Numbered from the stretch's first letter, positions 10,729 to 23,982 are shown. The stretch: 64,000 nucleotides of DNA from Gaeumannomyces sp. JS-464 (GCA_002197995.1 NGZR01000005.1:3844001-3908000); one strand, 5' to 3'. Program-made: numbers and translations. Notes: generated from the sequence alone by a model not told the origin.

Positions 10729-12129
10729 TCAGACATCCCACTCCTCCTCCTCCTCGGCCAGATCCGCGGCGCCATCGGCGTTGAGGGCGGCAAAGGACGA
10801 GTTCTGTGAGAAGATCTTAGGCCGTTGGCTTTCCTTGGTTGCGACGGGTTTGGCAGTGGTCAGCGGGGTAGCCGAGGCGGCGGGGGTGACGGCCTCGGCC
10901 TTCTGCGGTGCAGCCTCGTCGGGACTCTCAGCTGTGCTGTCCTCATCCACCTTCTTCTTGTTCTTGCGAGCCTTGGTCTTGACGGTGCTCCACGACTCCT
11001 CTTCGCGCAGCATCTGGATCTGCTCCTCCTCGGAGGGCAGGGCCTCCATCCAAGTCTCGCCCGAAGCGGCCTTCTTCTGCGGCTTCGCCGCCGGCGGGGC
11101 CGGTGCCTCGGCCGGCTTTTCAGCGTCAAAGGTGTCCAGCGGTTGGACAGGGAGGTAGCCGTTGGAGTCGCCATTGGGCTTGTTGCTGCCAGTCCAGGCG
11201 TTGCCCTGGGCCTTGGCTGCCATGAAGCCGGAGCCGTCCTGAGCAGCACGTCCCTCGGCAAGGCGCACGGTCTTGCGCTGCACCTCGAGTCGGACCTTGC
11301 GGTCGGCCTCGGCCTCTTCGCGCGCCGCCTTGGCGGCCTCGGCCTTCTTCCGGTTCTGGCGCTGCTTCTTGCTCTCGGCCGGCGCCGCGGCCTTGGCGGG
11401 GTGCGACTTGTTCTTGTTCTTCTCCTCTGTGTCGGTCAGGCGCAGGACCGAGGGGCCCGGCGCCGGCTTCTCCAGCATGTCGGAGACATCGCCTGCCGTG
11501 TTGACCGCTGCGACGACGGGCGATGCAGCCGACGATTGGTCATCGTCGGCGTCGATACCGGCGGTCGACGAGGGCGCAGAAACCTTGGGCTCCTCCGGGG
11601 CGGGGGCGGCGGCCTTTTTCGGGGCCTCCTCGGCACGGGACTGCTTGACCGACTTCTGCCTGACATCGTCCTTAGACTTGGCAGCAAACTTGGTGCCCTG
11701 CTTGACGCTGGCGAGCTGCCTAGCAAACTCGCGGTTGTTGGCCTCGTCGTCGTCGGAGCTGTGACCGGCGGCGGACTTCTTCTGGGAGGCCTTCTGGGAG
11801 GTGGTTTTCTGGGAGGCGGCCTTGGGCTGCTCTTGCTTGGCGGCGGCGGCCGCCGCCGCCGCATAGCTCTCCTTGTTTGCCTTGGGTTGGGTGGCAGCAG
11901 GAGCGGCGGCAGGGGTCTCGACCACACGCTGGCGTTTGGGCTTGGTGTGCTCCTTTTCCTTGACGTCCCTTCTTCCCTGGTTGGCATTCCGCTGGTCATC
12001 CCTCAGCCTATGGCCGGTGCTCCGATGCGCCAGGCGTCGCTGGTTCTTGTCCCATTCCCTGTAGGCGAAGAAGCCGGCGACAGAAATCACAACGGCCCAT
12101 CCCACCGCAGTTGACATGGAGGCTCCCAT
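10729..12129 (-). CDS. Ala/Lys/Glu-rich membrane-anchored fungal protein, function unknown
   Basis: A single uninterrupted exon encodes 466 residues. Residues ~5-22 (MSTAVGWAVVISVAGFFAYREW) form one probable membrane helix; a positively charged stretch follows at once (NQRRLAHRS..KEKEHTKPKRQR), which favours a cytosol-facing tail anchored in an organelle or ER membrane. The middle is low-complexity Ala/Lys/Gln with poly-Ala. Residues ~255-305 (KKQRQNRKKAEAAKAAREEAEADRKVRLEVQRKTV, read in parts) look like a charged helix or coiled coil. A conserved-looking block, ETWMEALPSEEEQIQMLREE then ESWSTV, precedes the acidic end EEEEEWDV. I recall similar proteins ending in WDV in other fungi but no function. 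A second ATG four codons in (MSTAV) is an alternative start. No frame break is present. Confidence 0.72.
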   Translation of the reverse strand: MGASMSTAVGWAVVISVAGFFAYREWDKNQRRLAHRSTGHRLRDDQRNANQGRRDVKEKEHTKPKRQRVVETPAAAPAATQPKANKESYAAAAAAAAKQEQPKAASQKTTSQKASQKKSAAGHSSDDDEANNREFARQLASVKQGTKFAAKSKDDVRQKSVKQSRAEEAPKKAAAPAPEEPKVSAPSSTAGIDADDDQSSAASPVVAAVNTAGDVSDMLEKPAPGPSVLRLTDTEEKNKNKSHPAKAAAPAESKKQRQNRKKAEAAKAAREEAEADRKVRLEVQRKTVRLAEGRAAQDGSGFMAAKAQGNAWTGSNKPNGDSNGYLPVQPLDTFDAEKPAEAPAPPAAKPQKKAASGETWMEALPSEEEQIQMLREEESWSTVKTKARKNKKKVDEDSTAESPDEAAPQKAEAVTPAASATPLTTAKPVATKESQRPKIFSQNSSFAALNADGAADLAEEEEEWDV

Positions 12130-15100
12130 GATGATCGGCGGCGGATAGGCGAAATACCAGAAGCGGGTCAGCCGTGGGGGAGGTCGAGACGGGATCTCAG
12201 AGAGATCAAGGTGTGGTGGTCAGAGTGCAGTCGGTTGTGCTCCACCGAAGCGAGGCTGGACGAGGTGTCGAGTGCCTATAAAAAAAAACTATCTATAGGC
12301 GGGCACCCGGAAAGGCAGATAGACAGGTGTTCCGTCTAGCTGCAGGTCGAGCGAATAATGGCAGAGTTCAGGCGAGACGCATGCGGGTGGTGATTTGCCG
12401 AGCGAGACGAGCCGGTCGGAGCTCAGGGCTGTACCTCGTTTGCGGGCAAAGGAGCGGTGCTGGGAGGGTGAGCGAGCGAGCCCGGGGTTGGAGGCACACA
12501 GCAAGCGGCGCAGAAGGAGCAATGCGTTGATGACGAGAGTGAGACGGGTATGTCGGGTCGAGCTGGGTTCCACGCACAGAAAAAGGGCGGTTGTTTGCAA
12601 TGGAATTTCGACGTCAGGGGAGGGTGCTTGGCAGGCCGGTGTTGAAATAAACAGGTGGCTTCAGGGACGCAACGTGACGGTCGGCTCCTCCCCAAAAAGA
12701 GCGCCCCAGTCGATTGTCCAGTGAGATCGCAGCTTGCGACCAAGAATTATGGAGCCAATGGGCATGGGCCACCAGAGACCGGAGCGCGCGGCGATTGATG
12801 AACTGGTGATTAGCAAGGGGCGGCGAGAAAAAAAAGAAAGACACGAAACGAAAGATGGAGATGAGAGAGAAATTTCAGTTGGCGAGTTTTCGCTTCTGCC
12901 ACATCCCAGACTGACTTTTGGTTTCTCCTGTCGCCCGTCTCCCGCATTATTCTGATGTGGCTATTTGGCCACCTCAGCCAGAGCATGTGCTTCACCGTCA
13001 ACGGCTCCACTCAGCCCATCGGCTGGCTGGAAGCGATAACAGATATCCATTGCCCAGGTCCCACTCGAGCACCACAGGCTGAACAACCTCAACTTTGCGG
13101 CAATGACCACACCACGAGCACACAAGGCAAAGTTACATACGTTTGTCTTGTCCCTGATTCTCCCTGTGCGAGTGAGGCTCCCAGAGAGTAGCTAGTCAGG
13201 CTGCGCCAGAACCTCCAGACCTAGTAGCGTAGAGCGACCAAAGGACGGTACCCAGATAGCCAACGCTCAACTACCGTGCCAGTGGGTAAGTGTGTGCCCA
13301 AGCTGTGGCCTCACCAATCGGCGCTGATGCGAGGTATCCGTCATCTCAACGCCGAATTTGACGCGGGCCAATCGGAATGGATGGCCACTGGACTGTTTCA
13401 GCTCCCAAAAGCTGCAGCGCCGACCTAGCCTGGGCCGACCCGAGAGAGTGAGCCACACCATCAAACCTTGGCAATTGCCCCTTTTCTTCCGCATCTGTTC
13501 ACCGTGGCCCTTTCACGTCGACGCTAGTACGGACTGGCTTTGGGTAGTGCTACGTGTATGTTGAATACGGGTTGAGGGGAGAATTCACCTCTATGGTCAA
13601 TGTCTTTGGAGTCGAAAACCCGACAGCCCAGAAACAACAAGGAACTCGGCAAGAACATACAGGTCTCTCGTTTTAACCATCGGCGTATGTGTTGCTGTTT
13701 CGTATTCCCTGTGCGAGCCCGGATCGCCGTCTATCAGTGACTTGGGGAACCATGCGTGCCATGGTATTCGGCACGTCTACAACGTGATGCTGGAGGGAGG
13801 TTTGCCAAGAGGCGCTAGTCTGATGCGGTGGAGGTCGTCATCTGCGAATGAGCCGCGGCGCCAGTTTGCTGCAATGCCCTGGGTCATGGAACTACCAGCA
13901 TGATCTTGATTCTCTTGTGCCGACTACTGATCTGCGCACAAAGACCTATAAGTTTGCACCACGCTATCGTCATTTATTGACCACATGGCCATCTTGTGAG
14001 ATCTAGACATGTACGACACATTTTGACACATACATTGTGCGTATTTGCTTTCGGAGACCGGGGCGCAGGCGGCCGTGAGATGACCTCCCAGTGAAGTGAC
14101 TTCAAGTCAGGCAGATCCATCACTGCCACCATCATCAACAGGAAGGTATCCTTGTTCGCGCGTCTATTCCGACGGTCTGCGGTCGCTGGTAGGAAGACTC
14201 TCTCCAGCCACGATGTTCCTTCGCGCGGCATGGGGACTCGTTCGCCGTTAAGCATTCCGAAAGGGGATAGACGGCCAAAATCCTGCCCCAGTTCGGATGG
14301 ACACTGGCTCTGGAACGGTAACATTGACGGCAGGGCTGTGCTGTGGTATGAAATGACATTGAACACTTTAGTCAACCGGCAATCACTCCCCTTCCTCCTC
14401 TTGGATTGATATCTTGGTGTCTGTAGGTGTGCGTATCGATCGCCGTGGATGAGATTCTAATGAGAGGCACCATTATCCGGCATCGCGGGCCGACGACAAT
14501 TGCCTGTAGAGAGCAAAGATACTCTTGCACTGCATCGATGTCACAATGGGTCCTGGGGAGGATCTTGTTTGCTCTTCTCGGGGCGGCGCGATTTGCAGGC
14601 ATTCCCATTGGGGATCACGTAGGACACAAAGGGATTTGACGTCGTATTCTTCCTGACTCCTGAACATAGACTCCCCGGGTAGGGGTAGTCGTGAGCCCTA
14701 TGACCCCTGAGAAACTTGGGGTAGGATGCAATCATGGCTAGGCTGTCTTCGTATTTCCCATGATGCGCTTGCGTGTGGGTGTGAAGGCCTATGCATGGGT
14801 TCTCATATCCCGGCCCTTTTTAGACTCGTGGCGCGGTGTGAGGATGAGGCTGTCTCGGTGAATCCGCTGTGTCTTGTCAACACCTATCCAACCAGACCCG
14901 GCCTGGTGGTTGGGGCGTGGTCTGGTGGGAGGGCTCGAAATCCTCCGCGGCTAGCTAGTCGCCACGCAGGGAGCCTAGATCTGCGTTTGTGCGACTAGGC
15001 TGGGCTAGACCGTCTGTTAGGTGAGCGTGAGAGGCGAGATGTCTCTTGGGCATTCGCGTGAGCCGTGGACGGGGCAAAACGATAGGGCAGTTTCCGTGAT

Positions 15101-18100
15101 CGGCCAAGATGTCGAGCTGACATGCAAATACAGAGCGGCCGAGGCTCATGTCGTCTAGCCGCCGGGTGCGCAAAGGGCTGACCACCTCTACGGGGCAGTC
15201 AGACTCAGTGGCGGGATCTTCAGGACTCTATGCGCGGCCGGCGGCAGTCTTCCTCACGTGACGGCAGCCGTTGCCGACCGGGTCACGGCGATGGACGTGA
15301 AGGGCAAGACAAGCCGGCCCGGCCATGCCGAATGAGACTTTCCTCCCCGAAACCCTGGCCAATCCTGCCATCAAGAGCACGTGTGGCCCCGTGGGCTCTT
15401 TCAGGGGGTTGGTTATTTTTGGATTTTGACCCACGGAACCGTTGAGCGCTCCAATCCCTCCCCGCGGAGGATCGAGATTGAGAGCCTCGGTAGGAACAAT
15501 TGACCCTTGCTTGGAGAGGGCATCGATACTCATTGGATGGTTGGGATATAGTCGCACCACACTGGATTTGGCCGCGGCACTGCAGAGGAGCCGTGGCGGG
15601 AAGTGCAGCGTGCCGTCGTCAATCTCTGCCGTCGTTCCCTCCTCAGCCTCCTCAGCTGGGGTGGCTGCGAATACCTTTGATTCCTTTGCCGCAGCCCCAG
15701 TGGAGTTGTCTATCCTACGTTGCACACCTTGCCAGCTTGCCGCTATCCACTTCCGTTTGCGTTTCAACGCTAATCTAGTCTAGCGTCATGGAGGTTTACG
15801 GAGTATACGCGGATTGGCGATACGCGTACAGCACGGCACGAACGACCGGGTTTGGTAAACAATCATGGCAATGTCAGCCAGTGGCTGGAGGCTAGATGGG
15901 GCCGTTTGGATGTGGTCAGATTCTCCTCATCGGCTAGACGCGCTGGTATAAGCAGCTTGACTAAAATGTCCTCCTCACCTGCCTGGCCGGGGCAGATGTC
16001 TGGTGTTCGGTGTGTTCGTTATGGTGGTAGGCTCGGCTGGGATTATTGATTTTGCCCATCTCGGCACGCGGGCAGCAGCATAGCCAAGTCAAAGTGCCCG
16101 GTACCAGCTTGTGTAGGGTGGCACGGTGGCTGCGCATCACTGTCCCGGAGGACTGGCCATGTTTTTTTGCCGCTAAGAAGGATTGGCAGTCACGCAGTGT
16201 GGAGAGGATCGAGCAAAGGCGAGCAGACAAGTTCACGGGAGACCCAGAAAATTGGGCAAGAAAGCGGGCAGGCTGCAAGACGACCACACCCCCTTCTCGT
16301 GGCCTAGGGGCCAAGGCGACAGATGCCTGCCCGCCGCGCCGCTAATGCAGCCGCGCTGGAAGCGAGAATTCGAAAAAGCGTCCTTCTTGCTAACAAAAGG
16401 CGGAGGACACATACAAAATCAGACAAAATGCATCCCTGTCGGATCTGCACATCCCTGCAGCTCGGGTGGGGCGCAGTCCAGCTAATCATTGATCCCCACA
16501 AACACATCCTTGCTCACAGGCGGCGGCCGTGCACCAGCGCAACGAAACATCCCAAATTCAACGACAACACCCAAACATCGGCCAGGACTGGAGCGCTAGA
16601 CGATGCGATATCGCCTGCTACCTGCCAATCCACCCGCCAGCCACCCACCCGCCATGAGCTGCTACTGGCTTGCTCGCACTGCGGCCTCTCATGTCCCAGT
16701 GTCATTTCTGTGCTACGTACACCCTAGCCTGATTCGATGGCTGACTGCTCGGCATGGCCACGTCCGCTTCCGCAAGGCCCCTGGCCAAAGGTACCGGCGC
16801 AGGCAGAAGTCAGGAGACAAGATGTTTTTGCACCCACCTTTCAGGGTCGATTGAGAGACCCATGGAGGTGAGATACAAGGCATTTCTGTCTACCTATCTA
16901 CCTGCTGTCTAGGCTGGGATTGGGCACTCTGTGCTCCTCCCCGGCCCCGACCTCCGCGGAGAGACGAAGCTTCCTCCTGTGCATGGAGAAGGATCATGAG
17001 GCCACAAGGTGCACTTCGGCCCATAAATCCGCCTCAGGCCTGCCACCAGGGGTGCGGGATGGCAGCGGCCCGCGGCCCTGATGGCTCCCTTCCCCTACCG
17101 GCCACCGAGGGAGCTAAGCACCAGAGAGGTAGGTAGGTATGTGCTCTCGGTCCTCATTTTGTTCCGCTTTGCCGGGTCCTGCCACTCTCCCACACCATTT
17201 CATCACCGTCGGACACCTTGTTCAACCCGTTCTAGTCCCAGCCAAGCCTCCCCCGCCCTCGTCTGGCCCCCACCGACAGCTTCGTCCGAACCATTCCCAC
17301 TGCCCTACCCGGCGCTATATCCCGTTGTGGCCAGGTCAGGTCGTGCCCCCGATATAATATTTGCACTCGTCTCTCTTACCTCACATTACCGATGGATCCG
17401 TGAGCATCTCAAAAAGCCCACAAGTCCTTTTGACCTTTTTGAGGGCAGCGCCTTCGGAGCGTGTTCCAGATTCCCCCATACTTTTGAGGGTGGCCCTGTG
17501 GTCTCTGCGGTACATGTATCTGTATCGCCACGGACACCAAGTGGTGGGCGCAGGAACTTTTACAGTCATACTACATGTACCTCGAGACAACGGCGTCGCC
17601 TGAACTCTGCCAGTAACCCAACCCCGACAGGGCTGCTGATGACCCTTGCGCACATATTCTGGGGTGGGTGTGTGGACACTGGCTAGTTCCAAGGGACAAG
17701 GGAGGTGTCGGGCCAGGCATTGCCCTATCAAAGCAGATCCTTCTGCCATTGCGACTTGGTCTCTTTTCGGAGACAAGCTGCACAGCCGCATAGTTGGATG
17801 CCCAAGAGCAATCGGCGCTGCCTCCAAGTGGGGGATGTCGCCCGCGGTGGAGTGGCACCCCATTGACCAGTACAACGTTCCACCCACGCACATACTTTTC
17901 TGCCCTACGATTCTGGCTCCCCTCATCCTATAGTCGAACCCCTCCATCATAATTCATCGCGCACGCCTCAGAGATTTTGCCCAGTTAGCTGGGTGGGATG
18001 ATGCGTAGCGCTTGACGGACGTCATGACACCCGGCGAATTCTTCTGCAGATCCCTTGCACATAGAGAGTATATGCGCGCGAATTATCCGGGTCCCGGGGG

Positions 18101-18446
18101 TGTACAAAGCATGCAGGGCCCCTCGGGCGGGCCACGCTCCCTCAGCCCACTCCCGCACACACGCCCCTCTCCCCTGCTTCCGGCGCGTATGTGGGGCGGA
18201 ACCGAAGATGCTGCAGACAAGCTTGTGCCTGGCACACCTCAGGCTCATTCGTTGGGAGTGGCCTAGTCGGCCCTATGGCCATAGAACGTGGTTTACATAA
18301 AAAGGCCGCCGACGCTTCCTTCCCGCTATCGTGCCAGACCTCGTACCAGCATAGCCTCCTGGCGCCAGTGCCCAAACGGAAACGTACTTGGATAGCTAGA
18401 AGGGGGTGTGGGATTGTGCCACTCACCCTCTACTTCCATCCGAGAC
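12130..18446. other. Very long gene-free interval upstream of the Zn2Cys6 factor
   Basis: These 6.3 kb hold no ORF I can support. The longest minus-strand ORF (15228-15767) has a TTG, not an ATG, start and resembles no family. GGTAGGTAGG occurs near 17131 and TACCTATCTACCT near 16894. The interval holds the promoters of both flanking genes, which point away from each other. Confidence 0.45.
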
Positions 18447-21221
18447 ATGCCATCCGCTGCCTTTTATAACTACCGCCGCGAGCCCTCATATGCGTACGCC
18501 AGTTCGGCCTCCAGCACCAGGGGCTCAATGACAAGCGACATGGAGTCCGATTCGCCTCCAGCTGGTTTCTTCTCGACCTTTTCCATCGTCGACCCCAAAA
18601 GCGGTGATGCAGATGGCGGCGGCGGCTCCGGCGGCTCTAGGTCGCAGAAGCGGAACCGACGCGTTTTCGTCTGCATCCCCTGCCACAAACGAAAACTGAA
18701 GGTCCGTTATCGCACCCTTTCACTGAGACGACTAGCACGGAGATTTTTTGAGAACTAACAATGTGCTTACGCAGTGTGACAAAGGCCTACCCTGCGGCAG
18801 GTGTGTCGCATATGGCGCCGCCGACGACTGCGTTTATCAGCCCTTGCCTTCCACCAGCTCATCATCACCATCCTCCTCCGCCGCTGCACCCGGCCGGTCA
18901 GAGCCCTCGTCAGAACCACCCAACTCTTCACGTGCTTCCTCCCAGGCGCGCGCACGAGACCGCTACCTCTACCATTACCGTCCCAGCGATGGTAGGTGTC
19001 GAGCCGCGGGCGCATCCCATTGGACATCCGTCTGTGCCGAGGTGAGTTGTTCATGCGCTTGCCCGGGACCCCTATCTCCCTATCGATTGAGCTACAAGTT
19101 GTGCTCCTTCTTCGCCTTGCTCTTAAATAGAGGTAGCCGCGGGCAAATTGCTTGAGCTCGAATCCCTTAACCCAAGTGCCGATGCCACGATAGAGGACTG
19201 TACGCTGATTCAACTGGACTCTGATACTGTGCTAGTTTGAGGAAGCATGCCCGTACATCTTCAGTTCAGACCCGCAATGGGAGCCTCGGTTTCGACAGAT
19301 CAAGAATCTCAAGTATCTTTTCCCATCCCTTGCCGGGGCGAACTTCCCCTTCAGCAACAGCAATCCCTATGTACCCAACAAGCACGATATTCTTAACAGC
19401 CTGCCGCCTCGGGCCATTGCGGACGCGCTGCTCCGCAACTACATGACGACATTCGAGAAGACGCATCGAATGTTGCACCCGGCGCAATTCCAACAGGAGC
19501 TCGATGAGTTCTGGGCGGACCGCGAAAGCGTTCTGGATGGCTGGCTAGCGCAACTGTGCGCCATGATGGCGCTGGGGTGTCAGTCGGCGGCCGAGGAGCT
19601 GTTTGACGGGACCGGCAACACGGCCACACAGTGGACAGACGTGTTGCTGGACGGCGCTCAGACTTCGCTCTGCCGGTCCCCCTTCATGCTGATGCCAAGC
19701 CTGACCACGATCCGAACGATGTGCATGATGGCGATCTGCAAGATGATGGGGCTCAGGGGGACCGACCCGCGGCAGGTCGCATCCCTTATGGCGCTTGTGG
19801 TCCGTCTCGCCATGTCGCTGCAGCTGCACCGAAGTTCGAGTCTATTCTACGGAATGCCAGAGTTTGAAGCTGAGATGCGGCGGCGGATCTGGGCGACGGT
19901 CCAAGTCCTCGATCTCGATGTGGCCATGTGGGCTGGCACGACCCCAGCCCGCAGCGAGGGTGACGCTGAGGCTCCCCTGAGCATCAACGATTCCGATATA
20001 CGCCCCGACGCTGGCGCCGTGGGGGCTGTGGCCGCTTCGGGTCCTCACGGCGCCGGGGCCCCGTCAAGCGGTTGGGCCATCGACAACGTATGGGCTACGC
20101 ACGACTACACGGACGGCACGTTTCAGAACAAGCTGGCCGAGATGCTCCCGTTACTCACCGAGGTAATGGCAGCTGTGAATTCGCCAACCACGACGGGCCC
20201 CTTGCGGCCGGGTGGCGCTGGCACTGGCGGGAGCACTGGCAACAACAACACCCAAGGGGTGATGGACCACGACAGAGCTATGCGATTAGACAAGCGCATT
20301 CGACAACGACTCAAGGAGGCCGAGGTGGTTCTGGGGTCGGCAAGGGGAATTGTGCGGCCAGAAGTGATGAACACGCTGGCAGCTCAGCACCAGTTCCTTC
20401 GCGTTCTCGTGCACCGCACGTTGCTGTCGCTGCACCACGCGCTGGCGAGGGATCCGCACCCAGGGCGCCACGAACAGTCGCTCCGGCCGTCGCTTGAGTC
20501 GGCAATGGCACTGCTGAGTATCCAACAACACTGGACCGCCGAGGTGATATCGACGCCCGTGGTGACGAGTGGCAACACCCTTTCCCTGCCAACTATAATA
20601 GTAGGAGGCGGCGGTCCGGGGTCGGCGGCATCTTCACCAGGTCTCCCGCCGTCAATGCTCGGCAGCCCTAGGTTCGGGCCCGCAGGCATGGCGGGTGGGG
20701 TGTCGAGACAATGGCTCCTGGACCTTTGTCACGATGACTTTAGCATCGCGGCCATGTACGCGGTGGTAGGGCTCCGGCGCGGCGACTTTGACGAGTGCGC
20801 GCAGGACGGCCTCCCGTCGGCAGACATGGCGGCGGCGGCAGTGCGGCACTCGCTCGGGGCGGCGCGCTCGCGGGCGTGCCGGTCCCTGCTGCAGTTCAAG
20901 GAGTTCACAGGCCTGAGTATGATGGTGGGATGTCTGCGCTGCGTACGGCAGGACGGCGGCGGCAACAGAAACACCATGCTCGCGACGCTCATGGATGTCG
21001 CGCACGACATCGAGGACGTCATACTGACGGGCAAGTCGGACATGATCTGGTCGTCGGCCTCGGCGGCGGCCGGCGGCGCCATGGGCATGTCGGAGCTCCC
21101 GCACCACTCGATGCCGACACCCCAGCAACCGCACCATAATCAGCAGCATGGCGGGGTGGCCGGGGCCGTCGAGCCTTTCGACAACATGATGGGGGTGGAC
21201 TTTCTCGGCTCGTTCCCGTGA
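18447..21221 (+). CDS. Zn2Cys6 fungal-type transcription factor
   Basis: This is a probable nuclear regulator; its targets are unknown. The binuclear zinc cluster is split by intron 1: exon 1 (18447..18701) ends VCIPCHKRKLK and exon 2 (18775..18991) begins CDKGLPCGRCVAYGAADDC, giving C-x2-C-x6-C-x5-C-x2-C-x8-C. Ser/Pro-rich linker DNA follows, then intron 2 (18992..19130, GTAGGT..AATAG). Exon 3 (19131..21221) carries a short helix (VAAGKLLELESL) and a long region starting FEEACPYIF..WEPRF and MTTFEKTHRMLHPAQF, where position and composition fit the fungal-specific transcription-factor domain. The C-terminus is His/Gln-rich and ends DFLGSFP. One extra base near 19236 must be removed to join DTVL to FEEAC, giving ~853 residues. 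An in-frame ATG at 18408 is possible, but 18447 is the likelier start. Confidence 0.85.
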
Positions 21222-22582
21222 GCACGGCCGCAGTCGGGACTGGCGAGGGGACGGCGCAGCCGTGTGTTGCCACTGCTTCCCCGCCTGAGTCGATGATTTT
21301 CTTTGTTTGTACAGGGTATCAAACGTTATGTATAGGGGGGTCATGGTGTTGGAGCTTACTCACCCCTGCGAGAGGGGCGAGGGCAAATGCGACGATAGAG
21401 GAGCCACAGCCGAAGCCCTAGCTCGCCAACAGTACATAAATAGACGCAGCGTTCTTTTTTCGAGCACACCAGGTTCGCGTGATGCCTGCTGTCTGGAACG
21501 GTGGTGGCGAGGGCTTACAAGAGCCTTGACCAGCCCTCTCAAGAGGTACTAAGGATGCATGTGTAGACCAAGACCCAGCGCCGGATCGGGCGGGTATTGT
21601 AGAATGGGTGAGTGCGTGTTTCATTTACACGAGATGGCAGGGAGCCCTCGGCGGCTCCTGGTTGGTCGCGGCAAGAACCCTATACTCAATATCTTTGTTT
21701 ACTTTTCTGAAACAAACAGTCCCCAATATTCCTGCCAACCCCTCCTTCTCCTCCTCGACCGGGCTGTCCCACTCTGTTTCCGAGACGCGGGGCGCAGGTT
21801 AATCTATTCGAAAATTTCTCGAAGTCGTGCTGGGGACATGGGGAGGTCGGGGACCAGAGTTTTTTTTTTGCTGGTCCCTCCCCTCCCTCCACCCTTGTCC
21901 TCGTTCGCCTAAGCGATATTTTTGGACTGCGGGGGGGTTTCCGGGCGTTTGTCGTCCCATGAGACAAGCGCGAAACATGGCAGCACCTTGTTTGTTTCCA
22001 CATTGCATCCAACCCTCAACCTCCATGATTATGTACACCCATAGAGACTCCACAAGGCACAAGAAATAGACTCAGTGGAACGCGCTTGTGATGGCGGGTT
22101 AGCATCGCGGGATGTCCGGTGGCACTGGGCGGCACGGGGTGGCGGACTTGGCAGTCACGTCGCCAATTGGTCAGAGACTTGCCCGACTGGAAGCTCAAGG
22201 ATGAGATACCAGCTTGTCGGGGGTTGTCTACAGAGAAGTACGCCTTGCGTTTGCAGCTAGCGCAGTGCTTCTGACTGGTGCCATTGATCGCCTGACAATG
22301 CGCTGAATGGGTGAAGTAAGAGCGTATCATGGATCATGCACGGAAGAAGCAGCACTGAGTAAAATATAGTGATTACTTCTTGTTGTCATCGCGTGTGTGG
22401 GAAAGAGATGCGGCTTGGAACGTTCAAGTAACTTTCTAAAAGGGGTATCATTAAATCTAATAAAAAGCTATGTACAGAAAACCATGTTTGAGCGCGACGT
22501 GTTTGAAGATGTGCCCGAGAGCATGGCCGACAAAAGAAATCATGACTACGTAGGTCCTCAAGGCGTAGGTAGACGCCTTCAC
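21222..22582. other. Intergenic between convergent genes
   Basis: This holds the 3' ends of the Zn2Cys6 gene (plus) and the BTB gene (minus). No coding signal or RNA gene is seen. Confidence 0.45.
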
Positions 22583-23982
22583 TCAGTAACCCGCCGCATC
22601 CCCATGTTGTGTGGCCGTTATACGGTCCACGCCGAGGAAGGCGCCGTAGGCCGCGGGCGGCTGGCAAGGCCTGTAGGGTTTGGAGGGCGGCAGCAGCTCA
22701 GAGGGCAGCGACAGGTCGAAGCCGCCGCCCTGGGAGCCGACCGGGCTCACGATCCTGTCGAAGCTCGAGTCGGACATAGGCGAGTCCATCTCCGACCCGG
22801 GCTCGGACGACGAGGAGGAGGGAGAAGCGGGCGACCACGGGTCGCTGTCGACGCCGTTGCCGCCGCTCCGGTCGTGCGGACACCTGCCCTGGCCGACCGA
22901 GGCGCGGTGGCTGTGGAAGGAGCACATGCGGAAGCCAAAGTGGCGCTCCTCGTTTCGCAGGGCGTTTGTGGGGATGCGCAGCTGCGGGTTCTTGATGACC
23001 GGGTTGGCGCGGCTGGTGTGCATCCTGCTCAGGTGGGTCGAGTAGTCCTCGCAGAACTCGGGGTACGACTCGAGCAGGACCTGGAACTGGGCGGCCGTGC
23101 TGTCGGCATCGCCCTCGGCCGAGCCCTTGCCCGACGACGACGCGAGGCACCAGGCGGCCATGGCGACGGCCCACTTGCGCAGGCGGAGGGCGGTGTCGGC
23201 CTCGCGCTCGTACAGGAAGCGCACGAAGCGTGGGGACACGTCCCAGTCGAGGCGCAGGTACAGGTCCTGCACGGCGTCCATGGCCAGGTCCTGCAGCGCG
23301 GGCAGGCCGACGGCGACGGCGAAGAGGTGCAGGTTGACGAGGGCCCAGTGCAGGCCGCGCAGGCGGGCCTCGGCGGTGCGCGAGTCGCCGCTCTCGGCCT
23401 CGGCGGCCAGGATGGAGGTGACGGCCTCGTCGACGAGGGCGGCGAAGGCGCGGCGGTGGTAGAGCCAGAGGACAAACAGCTCGAACATCTCAGGCGTCTC
23501 GTCGGAGAGCCAGAGCACGGCCACGCGGGTGGGCGAGGCGGGCGGCGACGAAGAGGAGAAGATCGAGGACGGTAGGTTGTTGCACGAGGCTGAGCGCACG
23601 TGGCACTCACCCGCCGCCGAGGTAGTAGCCGCCGCCGCGGCGGCGGCAAGGGTCCAGTCGTGGAAGCCGCTGCGGCGGTTGTTGGCGGCAGGGCGGCGCA
23701 TTACCGGAGGTGGCCGGCGGGCGGCAGGGGGCGAGGGCAGCAGGCTGGCGGGGATGGCAGCGATGCTGTCGCTGAAGAACTTGCTCGTGGAGCAGAGGCA
23801 GCTTCTTGTGGACGTGAAGGACTTCTTCTCACGGCCGATCAGCACCTGGACCTTCTCACGGCCGAACGAGCCATCGCTGCGAGAGAGGGAGGGAGGGTTA
23901 GCAACGTGTAGACCCAAGTGTCTGCTGGCCAGCTCGGGACAAGAGCAACTTACGACTCGGACCGGGTGCTGCGGTGCGGCAT
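22583..23982 (-). CDS. Fungal BTB/POZ-domain protein
   Basis: Two exons encode ~440 residues: exon 1 is 23982..23954 (MPHRSTRSES) and exon 2 is 23876..22583. The intron begins GTAAGT, ends TCTCGCAG and carries CTAAC. Immediately after the junction is DGSFGREKVQVLIGREKKSF, then RSCLCSTSKFFSDSI, the hallmark start of a fungal BTB domain. A spacer of Pro/Ala/Ser is followed by VLWLSDETPEMFELFVLWLYHRRAF, its continuation. Downstream helices (LHWALVNLHLFAVAVGLPALQDLAMDAVQ, read in parts) are usual for these proteins. The C-terminal third is Ser/Pro-rich. BTB domains mediate protein-protein contacts, often as ubiquitin-ligase adaptors, but no partner domain is visible. The gene is free of frame breaks. 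Confidence 0.85.

Noticed and set aside
10825..12114. 429-codon plus-strand ORF opposite the membrane-anchored protein
   Set aside because: It is the antisense shadow of a GC-rich gene; Leu/Gly-rich composition with no motif.
15228..15767. 179-codon minus-strand ORF in the long gene-free interval
   Set aside because: It begins at TTG, not ATG, has no recognisable family and no splice context.
22397..23575. 392-codon plus-strand ORF opposite the BTB gene
   Set aside because: Antisense of an intact BTB coding exon; no independent family signal.
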